Positions 46,785 to 56,485 are shown, counted from the first letter of the stretch. The stretch: 64,000 nucleotides of DNA from Marinobacter sp. SS13-12 (GCF_030227115.1 NZ_JASSUA010000001.1:1426001-1490000); one strand, 5' to 3'. Translations and numbers: made by a program. The notes: generated by a model from the sequence alone, not told the origin.

Positions 46785-47320
46785 TGTACGCACAGGCTTT
46801 TTTCGTTGCCGTTTTCGGGCTGGCCGCCATCGGCTTTGGCGTGGTGGTGTTTCGCACGTCATCCATGGTCCGTTCCGCGCTGGCGCTGCTGTTTTCACAG
46901 ACTGCCGTCGGCTGCATGTTTCTGGCGATGCAGACAGAATTTCTGGGTGTACTGCAGATCATGATGATGGCCACGGAGATGAGCATCATGGCCATCTTCA
47001 TGGTGATGTTCATGATGGATCCCGGTGGGCTCGGCGGTATGGACATGAGCCACCAGAAGCGTTTCTCTATCGGTGCCGGGGTGAGTGCGGCCATCGTTGC
47101 TATCGCTGTTGCGCTACTGTCGGACTGGGGACCCGCAGCGGAGCAGGTGCCGGACGCGGAAGCGCAGACGCGGGCGTTGGGTGTGGAGTTACTCGGGCGC
47201 TCAATGATGATCTTCGAAACTGCAGGGATCACTATCCTGACCGCGATGATCGCGGCAACGGCGGTGGCAATACCGGTGAAAAACCTGGCGGGTAAAGACG
47301 ACAAGGAGGCATCGGAATGA
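46784..47320 (+). CDS. nuoJ: Complex-I-like subunit J (NuoJ type)
   Basis: A 178-residue five-helix protein. The third-helix region EFLGVLQIMMMATEMSIMAIFMVMFM, with its acidic residues, and the SSMVRSALALLFSQTAVGCMFLAMQ start match NuoJ. The helix with a pi-bulge is not discernible by eye. The start overlaps the nuoH stop as TGATG. Confidence 0.82.
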   Translation: MYAQAFFVAVFGLAAIGFGVVVFRTSSMVRSALALLFSQTAVGCMFLAMQTEFLGVLQIMMMATEMSIMAIFMVMFMMDPGGLGGMDMSHQKRFSIGAGVSAAIVAIAVALLSDWGPAAEQVPDAEAQTRALGVELLGRSMMIFETAGITILTAMIAATAVAIPVKNLAGKDDKEASE

Positions 47321-47628
47321 CCGTAGTTCTGATAGTAGCGCTTCTGACCGGCGCCATCCTGTTCGGTATCGGTCTCTATGGCGCGCTGTCCCAGACCAAT
47401 CTGGTGATGATCATGATGGGCGTGGAGCTGATGCTGGCGGGCGCCATGGTGAACCTGGTCGCTTTCTGGCGCTTTCTGCATCCCGAGGTCTATTCCGGCC
47501 AGATGTTTGTGCTGGTGGTGATGACGGTTATGGCACTGGAGATGGCGGTCGGCTTTGGCGTCGCCATTGCCCGCTTCCGGGCCAAGGGCTCGGTCGAGAT
47601 GGAAGAAGCGGAGGACCTGAAAGGATGA
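47317..47628 (+). CDS. nuoK: Complex-I-like subunit K (NuoK type)
   Basis: A 103-residue three-helix protein related to MrpC. The two membrane Glu positions of the family are kept in MMGVELMLAGAMVNL and in VMALEMAVGFG. This suggests that the proton path of the membrane arm is intact. The ATG overlaps the nuoJ stop as ATGA. Confidence 0.87.
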   Translation: MTVVLIVALLTGAILFGIGLYGALSQTNLVMIMMGVELMLAGAMVNLVAFWRFLHPEVYSGQMFVLVVMTVMALEMAVGFGVAIARFRAKGSVEMEEAEDLKG

Positions 47629-49524
47629 ATGCAGTGCTCCTGCCGATACTGCCGCCGCTGATCGCCGCCCTGGCCGTGTTGATACTGCGCCGGGGTGGAG
47701 CTGCGCTGGCCCTGGCTGGCGCAACGCTCAGCCTGGTGGGAAGTCTCTGGCTTCTGGCCCGGGTGGCAGGTGGTCAGGCCGAAACTCTGCTTCTGCCCGG
47801 TCTGCCGGACATGCCCTTGCGGCTGGTCGCCGGACCAATGACCTCGCTGGTGGCGGTGGCGGTGGCTACGGTGGGTACATTTGTGCTGATTTATGCCGTC
47901 GGTTATATGAAGCAGGAGTCCGGTCAGGCGCGCTTTTATGCCGTGATGACCCTGTTCCTGGCCAGCCATGCAGGCGTTGGTGCTGGCTGGCGACTGGATT
48001 CTGCTGCTGGCGGCCTGGGAGTTGATCGGTTTGTGCAGTTACCTGCTGATCGGCTTCTGGTTTCAGCGGCCGGAAGCTGCGAACGCAGCCAGCCGCGCAT
48101 TCCTCTATACCCGCAGCGCTGATCTCGGGCTTTACGTTGCGGTATTCATGCTTATCGGGTCGGCAGGTACCAGCGAGATTACCGCCTCCCTGGAATCAGG
48201 CAGTAGCGCATCGACCACTGCCGGGCTTCTGTTGCTGCTGGCCGCCATGGGCAAGTCGGCCCAGGTACCCCTGCAGGACTGGCTTATGCGCGCCATGGCC
48301 GGCCCGACACCGGTCTCGGCGCTACTGCACTCGGCCACGCTGGTTGCGGCGGGCGCTATCCTGCTGATCCGGTGGGCCCCGCTGCTGACTCCCGAGACAC
48401 TGTTCGCCGTTGGGCTTGTCGGTGGTATCACCACGGTGGCAGCCGGGGTGATTGCGCTTGCCGAGCGTGATCTCAAACGCCTGCTCGCGGCTTCCACGGC
48501 CAGCCAATACGGCCTGATGCTGATTGCTGTGGGCGCCGGGGTTCCGCTGGCCGCGCTGTTGCATCTGCTCGCCCATGCCGCCATCAAGAGCAGCCTGTTC
48601 CTGGCCGCTGGCGACTTCCAGCATGCCCGCGAGGGTACCGGTTTCGATCAGCTGAAGGGCGTTGGCCACGCCAGGCCCTGGGCTTTCGCCGGCTTTGCGC
48701 TGGCAGCACTGGCACTGGCCGGCATCCCACCGCTGAGCGGGTTCTTCTCCAAGGATGCAGTGATTGCCGCCGCTCTGTCGGGGCAGGGCGCCGCCTGGCT
48801 TGGACCCCTGGCCCTGGCAGGCACTCTGCTGACCGGCGCCTATATGGCCCGGGCTTTACGCTTGCTCTGGCAGGGCTCCGGCGATACCCGGCCGGTCGCC
48901 GGTACTGGCTGGATGCGCGCTGGCATCTGGGGTCTGGCGATCCCCGCCGCAGGCCTGGGTCTGGCCTTTGGTCCACTCGAAACAATGCTTGATCTGCCGG
49001 CGCCGGAAACCGCAGGTATCGGCGCCATATTGTCCGGACTCGTCGCCGCCTTGGGTGGTCTGGCGCTGGGCTGGCTGGTGCCGGTCAAGCGTCTGCTTGG
49101 GCCTGCCCATCAATGGGCAGCATCGGGGCTAGTGGTTGCGGGCGGGCTCACCGCCTGGGTAGGTCGGCCCGTAATGGCTGTTGCCCGGCAGTGTGACCGT
49201 CTGGAAGGCCACCTTTATGCGGCCGCGCTTGGCGTCGGCCATACAGCTCTCACCATTGCCCGCGGGGGCGAGCGCCTGGAACAGCGCCTGTATCTGGCCG
49301 TACTTGGCGTCGGTCGCGCCAATCTGGCGGTGGGTCGTTGGGTTCGGGGCGGGGATGAGCGTGGTATCGACGGTCTGATCTTCGCCCTGGTGGCCGGTGT
49401 GCGGGCCCTGGGCGCGCGGGCGAGAACCCTGCAAAGCGGCCTGATCCATCACAGCCTCGCGATCAGTGCCGTAGCCACCGCTGTGCTCCTGGCCATCCTG
49501 TTTTCAGCTTCACTGAGTTTCTAA
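47625..49524 (+). pseudogene. nuoL: Complex-I-like subunit L (NuoL type), frameshifted
   Basis: An antiporter-like subunit whose frame breaks at about 47961-47970. Codons from 47625 read to ...MTLFLAS and then lose homology. From the ATG at 47968, one base over, the sequence continues as the expected MQALVLAGDWILLLAAWELIGLCSYLLIGFWF. Removing one C near 47967 joins them into a 632-residue protein. Antiporter features are intact: Lys-Glu helices (MGKSAQVPLQDWLMRAM, LLHLLAHAAIKSSLF) and GIPPLSGFFSKD. The C-terminus has three imperfect repeats (about 49192-49440). A real inactivating mutation, a sequencing error or programmed frameshifting are all possible; no classical slippery heptamer is seen. 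Confidence 0.8.
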
Positions 49525-49539
49525 AGGAACCCTGTACTC

Positions 49540-51009
49540 ATGTTACCACTCGTATCTCTGACCCTGTTTTTGCCACTCGTCGGCGCTGTGCTGATTCTGT
49601 GTTTGCCGAAGCCGACGGCACGGACGGTGCACAGCATAGCGATCGTCAGTGCCGCCCTGACTCTGGTTGGCGCTCTGGCCATGTGGCTGCAGGGCGTGAG
49701 TGGTGACGGCTTTTCCCAGGTCGAAGAGCTGGAATGGATGCCGGCCATTGGCGCCGCCTACCGGGTCGGGGTTGATGGCATCAGCCTGCCGCTGGTGCTG
49801 CTGAGTGCCGTGCTTTTCCTGGTTTCTCTCATCTACGCTTCGTCGCTTCGCGACCGTCCGAGAGCATACGTGGCCTTGATCCTGCTACTTGAGACCACGG
49901 CAATCGGTACCTTTACCGCCCTCGACGGGATCCTGTTCTACGTCTTCTTCGAAGTTTCCCTGGTGTCGATGTATTTCATGATTGCCGGATGGGGACATGA
50001 AGACCGGCAGCGGGCCGCCCTGATGTTCTTTATCTACACCCTGCTGGGCAGCCTGCCACTGTTGCTTGCGATTCTGGGGCTTTACCTCGGTAGCCCTGAT
50101 CCCACCTTTGATATGCGGGCCTGGATTGCCAATCCTCCACTGGAGGGGGCGGCGGCCATGTGGGCGCTGATCGCCATGCTGATCACCTTTGCGGTCAAGA
50201 TTCCTGCGATACCCCTGCATACCTGGTTACCTGCGGCACACGTGCAGGCACCGACCGTTGGTAGCGTCATCCTGGCGGGCATCATGCTGAAATTCGGCAC
50301 TTACGGGCTGGTGCGCTTCGCCCTGCAAATGACCCCTGACGCTTTCCGCGAAGCCGGCATCGTTGTTCTGGTTTTCGGTGTCGTCAGCGCGATTTACGGT
50401 GCCTTTGCCGCCCTGGCACAGACCGATCTCAAGCGCCTGGTGGCCTATACCTCAGTTAATCACATGGGTTACGTGATCGTCGGCGTCTCCGCGGCTGCGC
50501 TAACGCTGGACCCCGCAGTGCGTGCCACCGCTCTGGACGGCGCCGTGCTGCAGATGTTCAGTCACGGCCTGGTCACCGGTGCCCTGTTCTTCCTGGTGGG
50601 CATGATTCAGGAGCGCGCTCATACCCGCGAAATGGGGGAGTTTGGCGGCTTGCTCAAAACGGTTCCATTGCTTGGCTGGTCCTTTGTGCTGGCGGCTTTC
50701 GCGTCTCTGGGTCTCCCTGGCCTGGCGCACTTCCCGGCAGAGTTCCAGATATTTCTCGCCACCCTGGGCACTACTCCCATCGCGGTTGTGGTGATTCTGG
50801 GTATTGCCATTATCGCCGGAACCTTTCTCAAGGCACTGCGTGAAACCTTTCTGGGTGAGCCCCGGGATCGCTGGAATAAAATGCCGGATCTGAGCCCGCG
50901 AGAAATTCTCGCGGTGGCGCCCCTGCTGGTGCTCACCGTTGCCACCGGCGTGGCGCCGTCCTGGGTGTTGGACGTTATTCACCGGACCACATCGGCACTG
51001 GTGCTGTAA
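49540..51009 (+). CDS. nuoM: Complex-I-like subunit M (NuoM type)
   Basis: A 489-residue fourteen-helix antiporter-like subunit. Marks: FYVFFEVSLVSMYFMIAGWG (helix 5 Glu), ITFAVKIPAIPLHTWLPAAHVQAPTVGSVILAG (helix 7 Lys and broken helix), LAQTDLKRLVAYTSVNHMGYV and LGLPGLAHFPAEFQ. The key charged residues for proton transfer are present. The ATG lies 15 bases after the nuoL stop, with AAGGAA about 10 bases upstream. Confidence 0.93.
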   Translation: MLPLVSLTLFLPLVGAVLILCLPKPTARTVHSIAIVSAALTLVGALAMWLQGVSGDGFSQVEELEWMPAIGAAYRVGVDGISLPLVLLSAVLFLVSLIYASSLRDRPRAYVALILLLETTAIGTFTALDGILFYVFFEVSLVSMYFMIAGWGHEDRQRAALMFFIYTLLGSLPLLLAILGLYLGSPDPTFDMRAWIANPPLEGAAAMWALIAMLITFAVKIPAIPLHTWLPAAHVQAPTVGSVILAGIMLKFGTYGLVRFALQMTPDAFREAGIVVLVFGVVSAIYGAFAALAQTDLKRLVAYTSVNHMGYVIVGVSAAALTLDPAVRATALDGAVLQMFSHGLVTGALFFLVGMIQERAHTREMGEFGGLLKTVPLLGWSFVLAAFASLGLPGLAHFPAEFQIFLATLGTTPIAVVVILGIAIIAGTFLKALRETFLGEPRDRWNKMPDLSPREILAVAPLLVLTVATGVAPSWVLDVIHRTTSALVL

Positions 51010-52361
51010 TGGGTCGTGATCTCGCCTTATTAGCTCCGGAAATTGCCGTCCTGTTGACGGCTGTCGGTGCCCTGATCGCGGAGATGCTGCGCCGGCCACG
51101 GATTTCGCTGATCACTGCTGTCGTCGGCCTGGTGGTTGCCACGGGGCTGGCCCTGCGCCTGCTCGGCACAGACACAACGATATTTGGCGGCAGTTTCCGG
51201 ATCGATACACTAAGTACCTGGGCCAAGCTTATCCTGTTGCCGGCTACGGTGCTTTCGATGTTGCTGGCGCGGGTGGATGTCCGGGGGAGCGCCCGCGAGG
51301 GTACGGTCTACAGCCTGCTGATATTTTCCACCCTGGGCGCCCTGGTTCTCGCAGGGGCAGCGGATACCATGTTTCTGGTGCTGGGCACGCTGCTGACCGG
51401 TTTGGCGACCTTCGCCCTGGTTGCCTACCCGGACACCGATCCGGCGACCGAAGCCGCCATGAAATTCTTTGTATTCGCTTCGGTCACCACATCGATCATG
51501 ATTTTCGGACTGAGCTACTGGTTCGGTGCCTCCGGCTCTACGCTGATCGCCGATCTGCCGGCCATGGACTCGATGCCGCTGGCCGTTATTCTCGGGTTCG
51601 TGGCTGTAGTTGTGGGGCTGGGCTATAAGGCATCACTGGTTCCGTTCCACTTCTGGGCACCCGATGCCTACGAGGGCGCCCCGCTGTCGATTGCCGCCTA
51701 CCTGTCCGTCGTGCCCAAGATTGGTGCCCTGTTTGCGCTCACTCAGGTGGTTCGTGACCTGCCGCCGGAAATTGGCTGGACTGCCGTCATCGCAGGCCTC
51801 GCAGTGCTGAGCATGACCTACGGCTATCTTGCTGCACTGGTGCAGGATAACGTTATCCGGCTGCTGGCGTATTCGTCGATTGCCCAGTCCGGCTATTTCC
51901 TGCTGGGTATACTGGCGGTGGGCTCCAGTGAGCTGGCCTTACCATCGATCATTCTGTTCGCCGCCGCCTATGCCGCCATGAACCTGGGCGCTTTCGCCGT
52001 TGCGGCCACAACCGGGCGCACTCTGAACGATTTTGACGGGTTGGGACGCACGCGACCGCTGATGGGAATCGCGATGGTGATGTTCCTGCTGTCGCTGGTC
52101 GGCATTCCGCCACTGGCCGGCTTCGTTGGCAAATTCATGCTCTTCGGCGCTGCCATCGATGCCCAGTTTACCTGGCTGGCTGTGGCGGCGATTGTCAACA
52201 GCGTGCTGTCGCTGGCGGTGTACCTGCGGATCATCGTGCCGATATACAGGTCTGGGGAGTCGGCGTCCGCTGCAACGGACCCATGGCATGGAATCGTGGT
52301 GATTACAGCGTTTGCGGCCACGCTGATTATCGGCCTGGCGGCCCAGCTTTTCATCGTCTAG
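51009..52361 (+). CDS. nuoN: Complex-I-like subunit N (NuoN type)
   Basis: A 450-residue antiporter-like subunit. Features: GYKASLVPFHFWAPDAYEGAPLSIAAYLSVVPKIG (Lys helix and broken helix), VQDNVIRLLAYSSIAQSGYFLLG and GIPPLAGFVGKFMLF. The start overlaps the nuoM stop as TAATG. It ends the operon, 11 bases before the converging ATP-grasp gene. Confidence 0.92.
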   Translation: MGRDLALLAPEIAVLLTAVGALIAEMLRRPRISLITAVVGLVVATGLALRLLGTDTTIFGGSFRIDTLSTWAKLILLPATVLSMLLARVDVRGSAREGTVYSLLIFSTLGALVLAGAADTMFLVLGTLLTGLATFALVAYPDTDPATEAAMKFFVFASVTTSIMIFGLSYWFGASGSTLIADLPAMDSMPLAVILGFVAVVVGLGYKASLVPFHFWAPDAYEGAPLSIAAYLSVVPKIGALFALTQVVRDLPPEIGWTAVIAGLAVLSMTYGYLAALVQDNVIRLLAYSSIAQSGYFLLGILAVGSSELALPSIILFAAAYAAMNLGAFAVAATTGRTLNDFDGLGRTRPLMGIAMVMFLLSLVGIPPLAGFVGKFMLFGAAIDAQFTWLAVAAIVNSVLSLAVYLRIIVPIYRSGESASAATDPWHGIVVITAFAATLIIGLAAQLFIV

Positions 52362-52373
52362 GCCAATGCTGAC

Positions 52374-53672
52374 CTAAATCTGAAAAATCGGGGCAAACCC
52401 GCCTCCGGGCGTTCGAAAGTTGGTGGTTTGCCCTTTGTAGATGCGGGCAGCGGTAAGCAATGTTTTGCCATTGTAGGTGTACAGGCGAATATCGACCTTT
52501 CCGGTGGTTATCGTGTCATCAATTTTGAGGCCTCGCTCACCCGGGGGGACGAGGTCCTGCGCAATGTAATCCCCCTCGAGAATGTTCTCGAAAACCCGTT
52601 GGGTCAGTTTGTCGCCCCGGTAGACACCTTTACTGCCATGGCCTGAAAAGGGCTTGAAGAAGAGCCTGCGGCGATCTCGCCATAACTCGGTCGCGTCATT
52701 CCTGGAAACCAGCCTGGTCTTTGGAACAGCCCTTTCCAGTAGCTCCACGTCCTTCGTATCCAGTCCCCATTCGCGCAACGTCTGTGAGTCTGACAAGAGA
52801 GTCAGATTCCGTTTGTCGGCCAGCACTGCGTGTGTTCGCGGGTTGGGCGTTACGACGACGGCGCCGTCGCGATAGGCCCGTCTTAACGTCGCATGGTTCG
52901 GCGCTTCCAGTGCGAAATCCACCAGCCTGTTGTACACCATATCAATGTGTTTTCCACCGGCGGTAAGCTCTCCATTGGCATACTCGAACTCGGCAGGGTC
53001 GAGGACCAGGGTTTCTATTCCCCGGTCCAGAAGGAGTCGCTGGGCCAGTTGGAACTCCGGGAACAGAAACTGACTCTCAGGGGCGTTATCAACGATGGCC
53101 AGTCGCTGCGGCATCGACTCTCCGCGCTGCCTTTGCCATTCATGTTTAAACATCTGGAACGCCGCATCATCGAACCTGTCCAGCGCCGGGCTGATGGCGG
53201 GCGCGTGTTGAGGTGGCTGGCAACATCGGCTTTGAGCCCGGGCGAGCACAGCGTTAAGAAAAGCACCGCCGGCATTGGTGTTGACCTCGATCAGTTGAGG
53301 GCCTTCGGGCCCCAGGTGAAAGTCATAGCCCATAAATGCCCCGAGAGGGCCGGGATCGAACTGTGCGATGTCCGGGGCCCAGGACAGGACCTGTGTCAGG
53401 TAAGACGGAAGTTTGCTCGCTTTCTCGATAGCCTGGACGACCCCCTCCATCGTCAAAATATCACTCTCGGGGACAAAAACGGCGGTGTCCGAGAAGAAAT
53501 GATCAAGCTCGGGGATCGCTGTCGCCGGGAAACCAATGCCAGCGTTCGAAAATTGATGCCGAAGATTTGAGTTGAGGGCGTCTTGATCAAGGGTAATGCA
53601 GTAACAATGACGATTAAGCAGAGCTGCATTGGTACTGGCTGTTTGCTGGCTATTTCTGGTTTCGTCGTGCAT
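52374..53672 (-). CDS. ATP-grasp-like protein of unknown substrate
   Basis: A 432-residue protein. The C-terminal third contains RLFFKPFSGHGSKGVYRG (about 340-357), a Gly-rich lysine loop of ATP-grasp type, then GDYIAQDLVPPGE and KVDIRLYTYNG. The central part holds GYDFHLGPEGPQLIEVNTNAGG (about 140-161), like the glutathionylspermidine-synthase and related ligase region. It is probably a carboxylate-amine ligase. The ATG at 53672 is chosen; an in-frame TTG at 53768 would extend it by 32 residues. Not obviously linked to neighbours; it diverges from the YncE operon. Confidence 0.65.
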   Translation of the reverse strand: MHDETRNSQQTASTNAALLNRHCYCITLDQDALNSNLRHQFSNAGIGFPATAIPELDHFFSDTAVFVPESDILTMEGVVQAIEKASKLPSYLTQVLSWAPDIAQFDPGPLGAFMGYDFHLGPEGPQLIEVNTNAGGAFLNAVLARAQSRCCQPPQHAPAISPALDRFDDAAFQMFKHEWQRQRGESMPQRLAIVDNAPESQFLFPEFQLAQRLLLDRGIETLVLDPAEFEYANGELTAGGKHIDMVYNRLVDFALEAPNHATLRRAYRDGAVVVTPNPRTHAVLADKRNLTLLSDSQTLREWGLDTKDVELLERAVPKTRLVSRNDATELWRDRRRLFFKPFSGHGSKGVYRGDKLTQRVFENILEGDYIAQDLVPPGERGLKIDDTITTGKVDIRLYTYNGKTLLTAARIYKGQTTNFRTPGGGFAPIFQI

Positions 53673-53792
53673 TCGGACACCACTGTAAGGGAGTTGCTTT
53701 ACCAAATGGGTGAAATCTGAGTCCTGGTCTAAAGCCGGGCGTTTGCTGGTGATACTGATCCACGTCAAATAGATGCATCTTCCGGAATAGTT

Positions 53793-53808
53793 TTCAGCTT
53801 TGTTTCAG
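53793..53808 (+). promoter_or_regulatory. TTCAG-N6-TTCAG box before the YncE/ABC operon
   Basis: TTCAG repeats 11 bases apart with a weak -10-like TCAACT 10 bases downstream, 110 bases before the start at 53918. Confidence 0.62.
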
Positions 53809-53917
53809 CTTGGCGTGTTCAACTCGGATTGAAGCAATCTTTTTGTTCGCAAGCGTGCAAACGTCGCTTATCTGGCAATTAAGAGCCATTCCGTTATTCC
53901 GATCACAGGGTGATCTT

Positions 53918-54988
53918 ATGAAACATCAGTTGCGCAAGCAGTGGTTTGGAGGCCTTACCGCTGCACTTTTAATGGGCCTGTCACTGGCAGTGTCGGCGGG
54001 CAGCAGTCGCGCCTTCATACCCATGGGGTCAACAGATTCCATAGGTGTTATGGATCTGGAAAGTCATCGTGTGACGTCGACGATTTCTGGCACGGTCAAT
54101 ACCCATGGTTCCGCACTGACTCCGGATGGTCGCTATCTTATTGTGGGCAGTTTGACGGCCCATGACAATCAGGAGCCGCCCGTTCGTCCAGAGGCTGTCA
54201 CGGAAGATGAGCACGCCTCCCACCATGGGGCACAGGGCGGCACGGTTCCGAAGCAGCCTGGCACAGGGCGTATCTACGTCGTGGATACCAACACCAACGA
54301 AATTGACAGCGTGTTTGAAGTGCCGGGGCCTGTGCATCACGTTCTGGTAACAGGGGATGGCCGCTATGCCGTTTCCACACATCCGATGGATGGCGGTATC
54401 AGTGTTGTTGATCTGGATTCCGGAGAAGTCGTTGAAGTCATCGCGACGGGCCCTTCTCCCAACTACATAGCGACGACGGGTGACGGCCAGACGTTGTTCG
54501 TCAGCAATACCGGTAATGGCACCGTTAGCGAGGTGGATACCCGGAACTGGTTTGTTAAGCGAAATGTACGCACAGGCGGGGCACCCGAGCACATGGCGCT
54601 CTCCCCCGACGAGGATCATCTTTACATCAATGATGCTGCCGCCGGTGAAGCGTTGGCTCTCATGCTGTCTGAAGTTACTGTCACTGCACGTTACGAAATC
54701 GGGGAAGCGCCTCATGGCCTGGGCCTGAGTGCCGATGGGCAGGTTCTTTTTGCGACCAGTCAGGGCGATGAAAGAATCGTTCGCATAGAGCTCAGACTTA
54801 ACTCCCGAGAAAGTGTGCAGCTGACACCGGCTCCCTATCACCTGGCAGTTTCCCCTGTGGATGGCCAGATACTGGTAACCAGTCGCGGTGAGGCAAAGCT
54901 CTGGGTACTGGATCCGGTTTCCCTTGCTACGGTAGATGAGATTCCACTGGACGGGATAGGTCATCAGATATCGATTAACGCCAAGTGA
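53918..54988 (+). CDS. YncE-like periplasmic beta-propeller
   Basis: A 356-residue secreted protein: signal peptide (about 1-27) and about seven propeller repeats with pattern LSADGQVLF, TPDGRYLIVG and VTGDGRYAV. A His-containing insertion (DEHASHHGAQGG) lies at about 95-105. The fold resembles YncE/cytochrome d1-like propellers but has no cytochrome motif. AGGG lies 7 bases before the ATG. It heads an operon with a LolA-like protein and an ABC transporter, under a TTCAG repeat box, so it may sense or bind a metal or a haem-like ligand. Confidence 0.75.
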   Translation: MKHQLRKQWFGGLTAALLMGLSLAVSAGSSRAFIPMGSTDSIGVMDLESHRVTSTISGTVNTHGSALTPDGRYLIVGSLTAHDNQEPPVRPEAVTEDEHASHHGAQGGTVPKQPGTGRIYVVDTNTNEIDSVFEVPGPVHHVLVTGDGRYAVSTHPMDGGISVVDLDSGEVVEVIATGPSPNYIATTGDGQTLFVSNTGNGTVSEVDTRNWFVKRNVRTGGAPEHMALSPDEDHLYINDAAAGEALALMLSEVTVTARYEIGEAPHGLGLSADGQVLFATSQGDERIVRIELRLNSRESVQLTPAPYHLAVSPVDGQILVTSRGEAKLWVLDPVSLATVDEIPLDGIGHQISINAK

Positions 54989-55042
54989 CGTTGCGGGAAA
55001 CGCGACACCGGGCCCGAAGATAACTGAATAAGGACTTGGTCA

Positions 55043-55789
55043 ATGAGATTCTGGATAAGCGCTCTTCTTGTTTTCGCCATATCCGGTCGTCTTCTCGCGG
55101 CTACTCCCTCGGCTGTTTCTTTGATCGAAGGTATGGAGCAGACCCTTTGGTCAGACAGTAGTCACGGCCGCTCCACCATGCGGATAGAGAGTGAGTACTG
55201 GACTCGGGAGCTGCAGCTGGAAGCCTGGATGGATCGGCCGGATCACACCTTGATCCGGATTCACTCGCCGAAAAAAGAGGCTGGCGTCGGCTCGCTGAGA
55301 ATCGGTGATGCCATGTGGAATTACCTTCCCAAAGTTGATCGCACCATCAAGATTCCCCCGTCAATGATGCTGCAGCCATGGATGGGGTCCAACTTCAGCA
55401 ACGATGATCTGGTCAAGGAAAGCTCCTTTGTTGACGACTACACCCATGAGGTTGCCGGGGTCGATGATTCTGGCGAGGTGCCGGTGTACCGGGTCGTCTC
55501 AACACCACGGCCCGATGCGCCGGTGGTCTGGAGCCAGCTTGAATTCGAAATTCGCGCGGACGCGATTCCCGTGTCTGTGGCCTACTACGGGGAGCGGGAT
55601 CAGGTCGTCAAACGGTTGACCTATGACCAGATCAAAACCATGGACGGGCGCCGGATCCCTACTCGCTGGACGATGGTTGACGCGGATAATCCCGCGTCCC
55701 GCACGGTCATCCTTATTGACTCCCTTGAATTCGATATTCCTGTAGACGAAACGCTTTTCTCATTGCGTCGCCTGCGCAACCCGGAATGA
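55043..55789 (+). CDS. LolA-like outer-membrane lipoprotein-sorting protein
   Basis: A 248-residue periplasmic protein with signal peptide (about 1-20). The half-barrel family pattern is seen in SSHGRSTMRIESEYWTRELQLEAWM, DAMWNYLPKVDRTIKIPPSMMLQPWMGSNFSNDDLV and the DQVVKRLTYDQIKTMDGRRIPTRW block. It belongs to the lipoprotein-sorting-like group that accompanies FtsX-type ABC exporters. It is 54 bases after the propeller gene and 9 bases before the ATPase. Confidence 0.82.
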   Translation: MRFWISALLVFAISGRLLAATPSAVSLIEGMEQTLWSDSSHGRSTMRIESEYWTRELQLEAWMDRPDHTLIRIHSPKKEAGVGSLRIGDAMWNYLPKVDRTIKIPPSMMLQPWMGSNFSNDDLVKESSFVDDYTHEVAGVDDSGEVPVYRVVSTPRPDAPVVWSQLEFEIRADAIPVSVAYYGERDQVVKRLTYDQIKTMDGRRIPTRWTMVDADNPASRTVILIDSLEFDIPVDETLFSLRRLRNPE

Positions 55790-55798
55790 GGCCCCGCT

Positions 55799-56485
55799 AT
55801 GAGCATCGTCAATGTGCAGCATGTGTCGCGGATTTATCAGCAGGATTCAATCGCCGTCAAGGCACTGAACGATGTATCCGTGGCGATCGAGCCCGGTGAG
55901 TTCACAACGCTGGTGGGGCCATCGGGTTCGGGCAAGACTACCCTGTTAAACCAGATCGGGGCCCTGGACGAACCGGATGCGGGGCGCATTCAGGTGGCGG
56001 GTGAGGAAATCACCGGGCTCAGCCGCAAGAAGCGCACCATTCTGCGGTTGTGGAAAATCGGCTTTGTGTTTCAGGAATACAACCTGATCGGCGTCTTGTC
56101 GGCTCAGGAGAATGTGGAGTACGTGCTGATGCTTCGCGGCGTTCCGTTTCGGGAACGACGGGCCGAGGCCCGGCGCATTCTCGCGGAGGTCGGGCTGCAG
56201 GGGATGGAACAGCGTCTGCCCCATGAACTCTCCGGCGGCCAGCAACAACGTGTCGCGGTGGCCAGGGCCATCGTCAGTAAGCCTGCGATTGTCCTGGCCG
56301 ATGAGCCAACCGCCAATCTCGACTCCGCAACCGGTGCGGCCCTGCTGGACCTGATGCGGGGGCTGAACTCGGAGCACGGTATTACCTTTGTGTTTTCCAC
56401 CCACGATCCGATGGTGATGGAGCGAGCGCGTCGTGTGATTCATCTGCGGGATGGCGGTGTCGAGAGTGAGGAGCTGCGACCGTGA
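55799..56485 (+). CDS. ABC transporter ATPase, LolD/MacB type
   Basis: A 228-residue ATPase: Walker A GPSGSGKT (about 40-47), Q-loop FQEYNLIGVLS, signature LSGGQQQRVAVARA (about 139-152), Walker B VLADEPTANLD and H-loop STHDP. It belongs to the LolD/FtsE/MacB branch that powers periplasmic mechanotransmission without moving substrate through the membrane. Its stop overlaps the permease start as GTGA. Confidence 0.92.
   Translation: MSIVNVQHVSRIYQQDSIAVKALNDVSVAIEPGEFTTLVGPSGSGKTTLLNQIGALDEPDAGRIQVAGEEITGLSRKKRTILRLWKIGFVFQEYNLIGVLSAQENVEYVLMLRGVPFRERRAEARRILAEVGLQGMEQRLPHELSGGQQQRVAVARAIVSKPAIVLADEPTANLDSATGAALLDLMRGLNSEHGITFVFSTHDPMVMERARRVIHLRDGGVESEELRP

Noticed and set aside
47968..49524. 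The second nuoL piece as an independent gene with an ATG start
   Set aside because: The ATG codes for an internal residue of NuoL, no ribosome site precedes it, and the missing first helices are encoded directly upstream one base out of frame.
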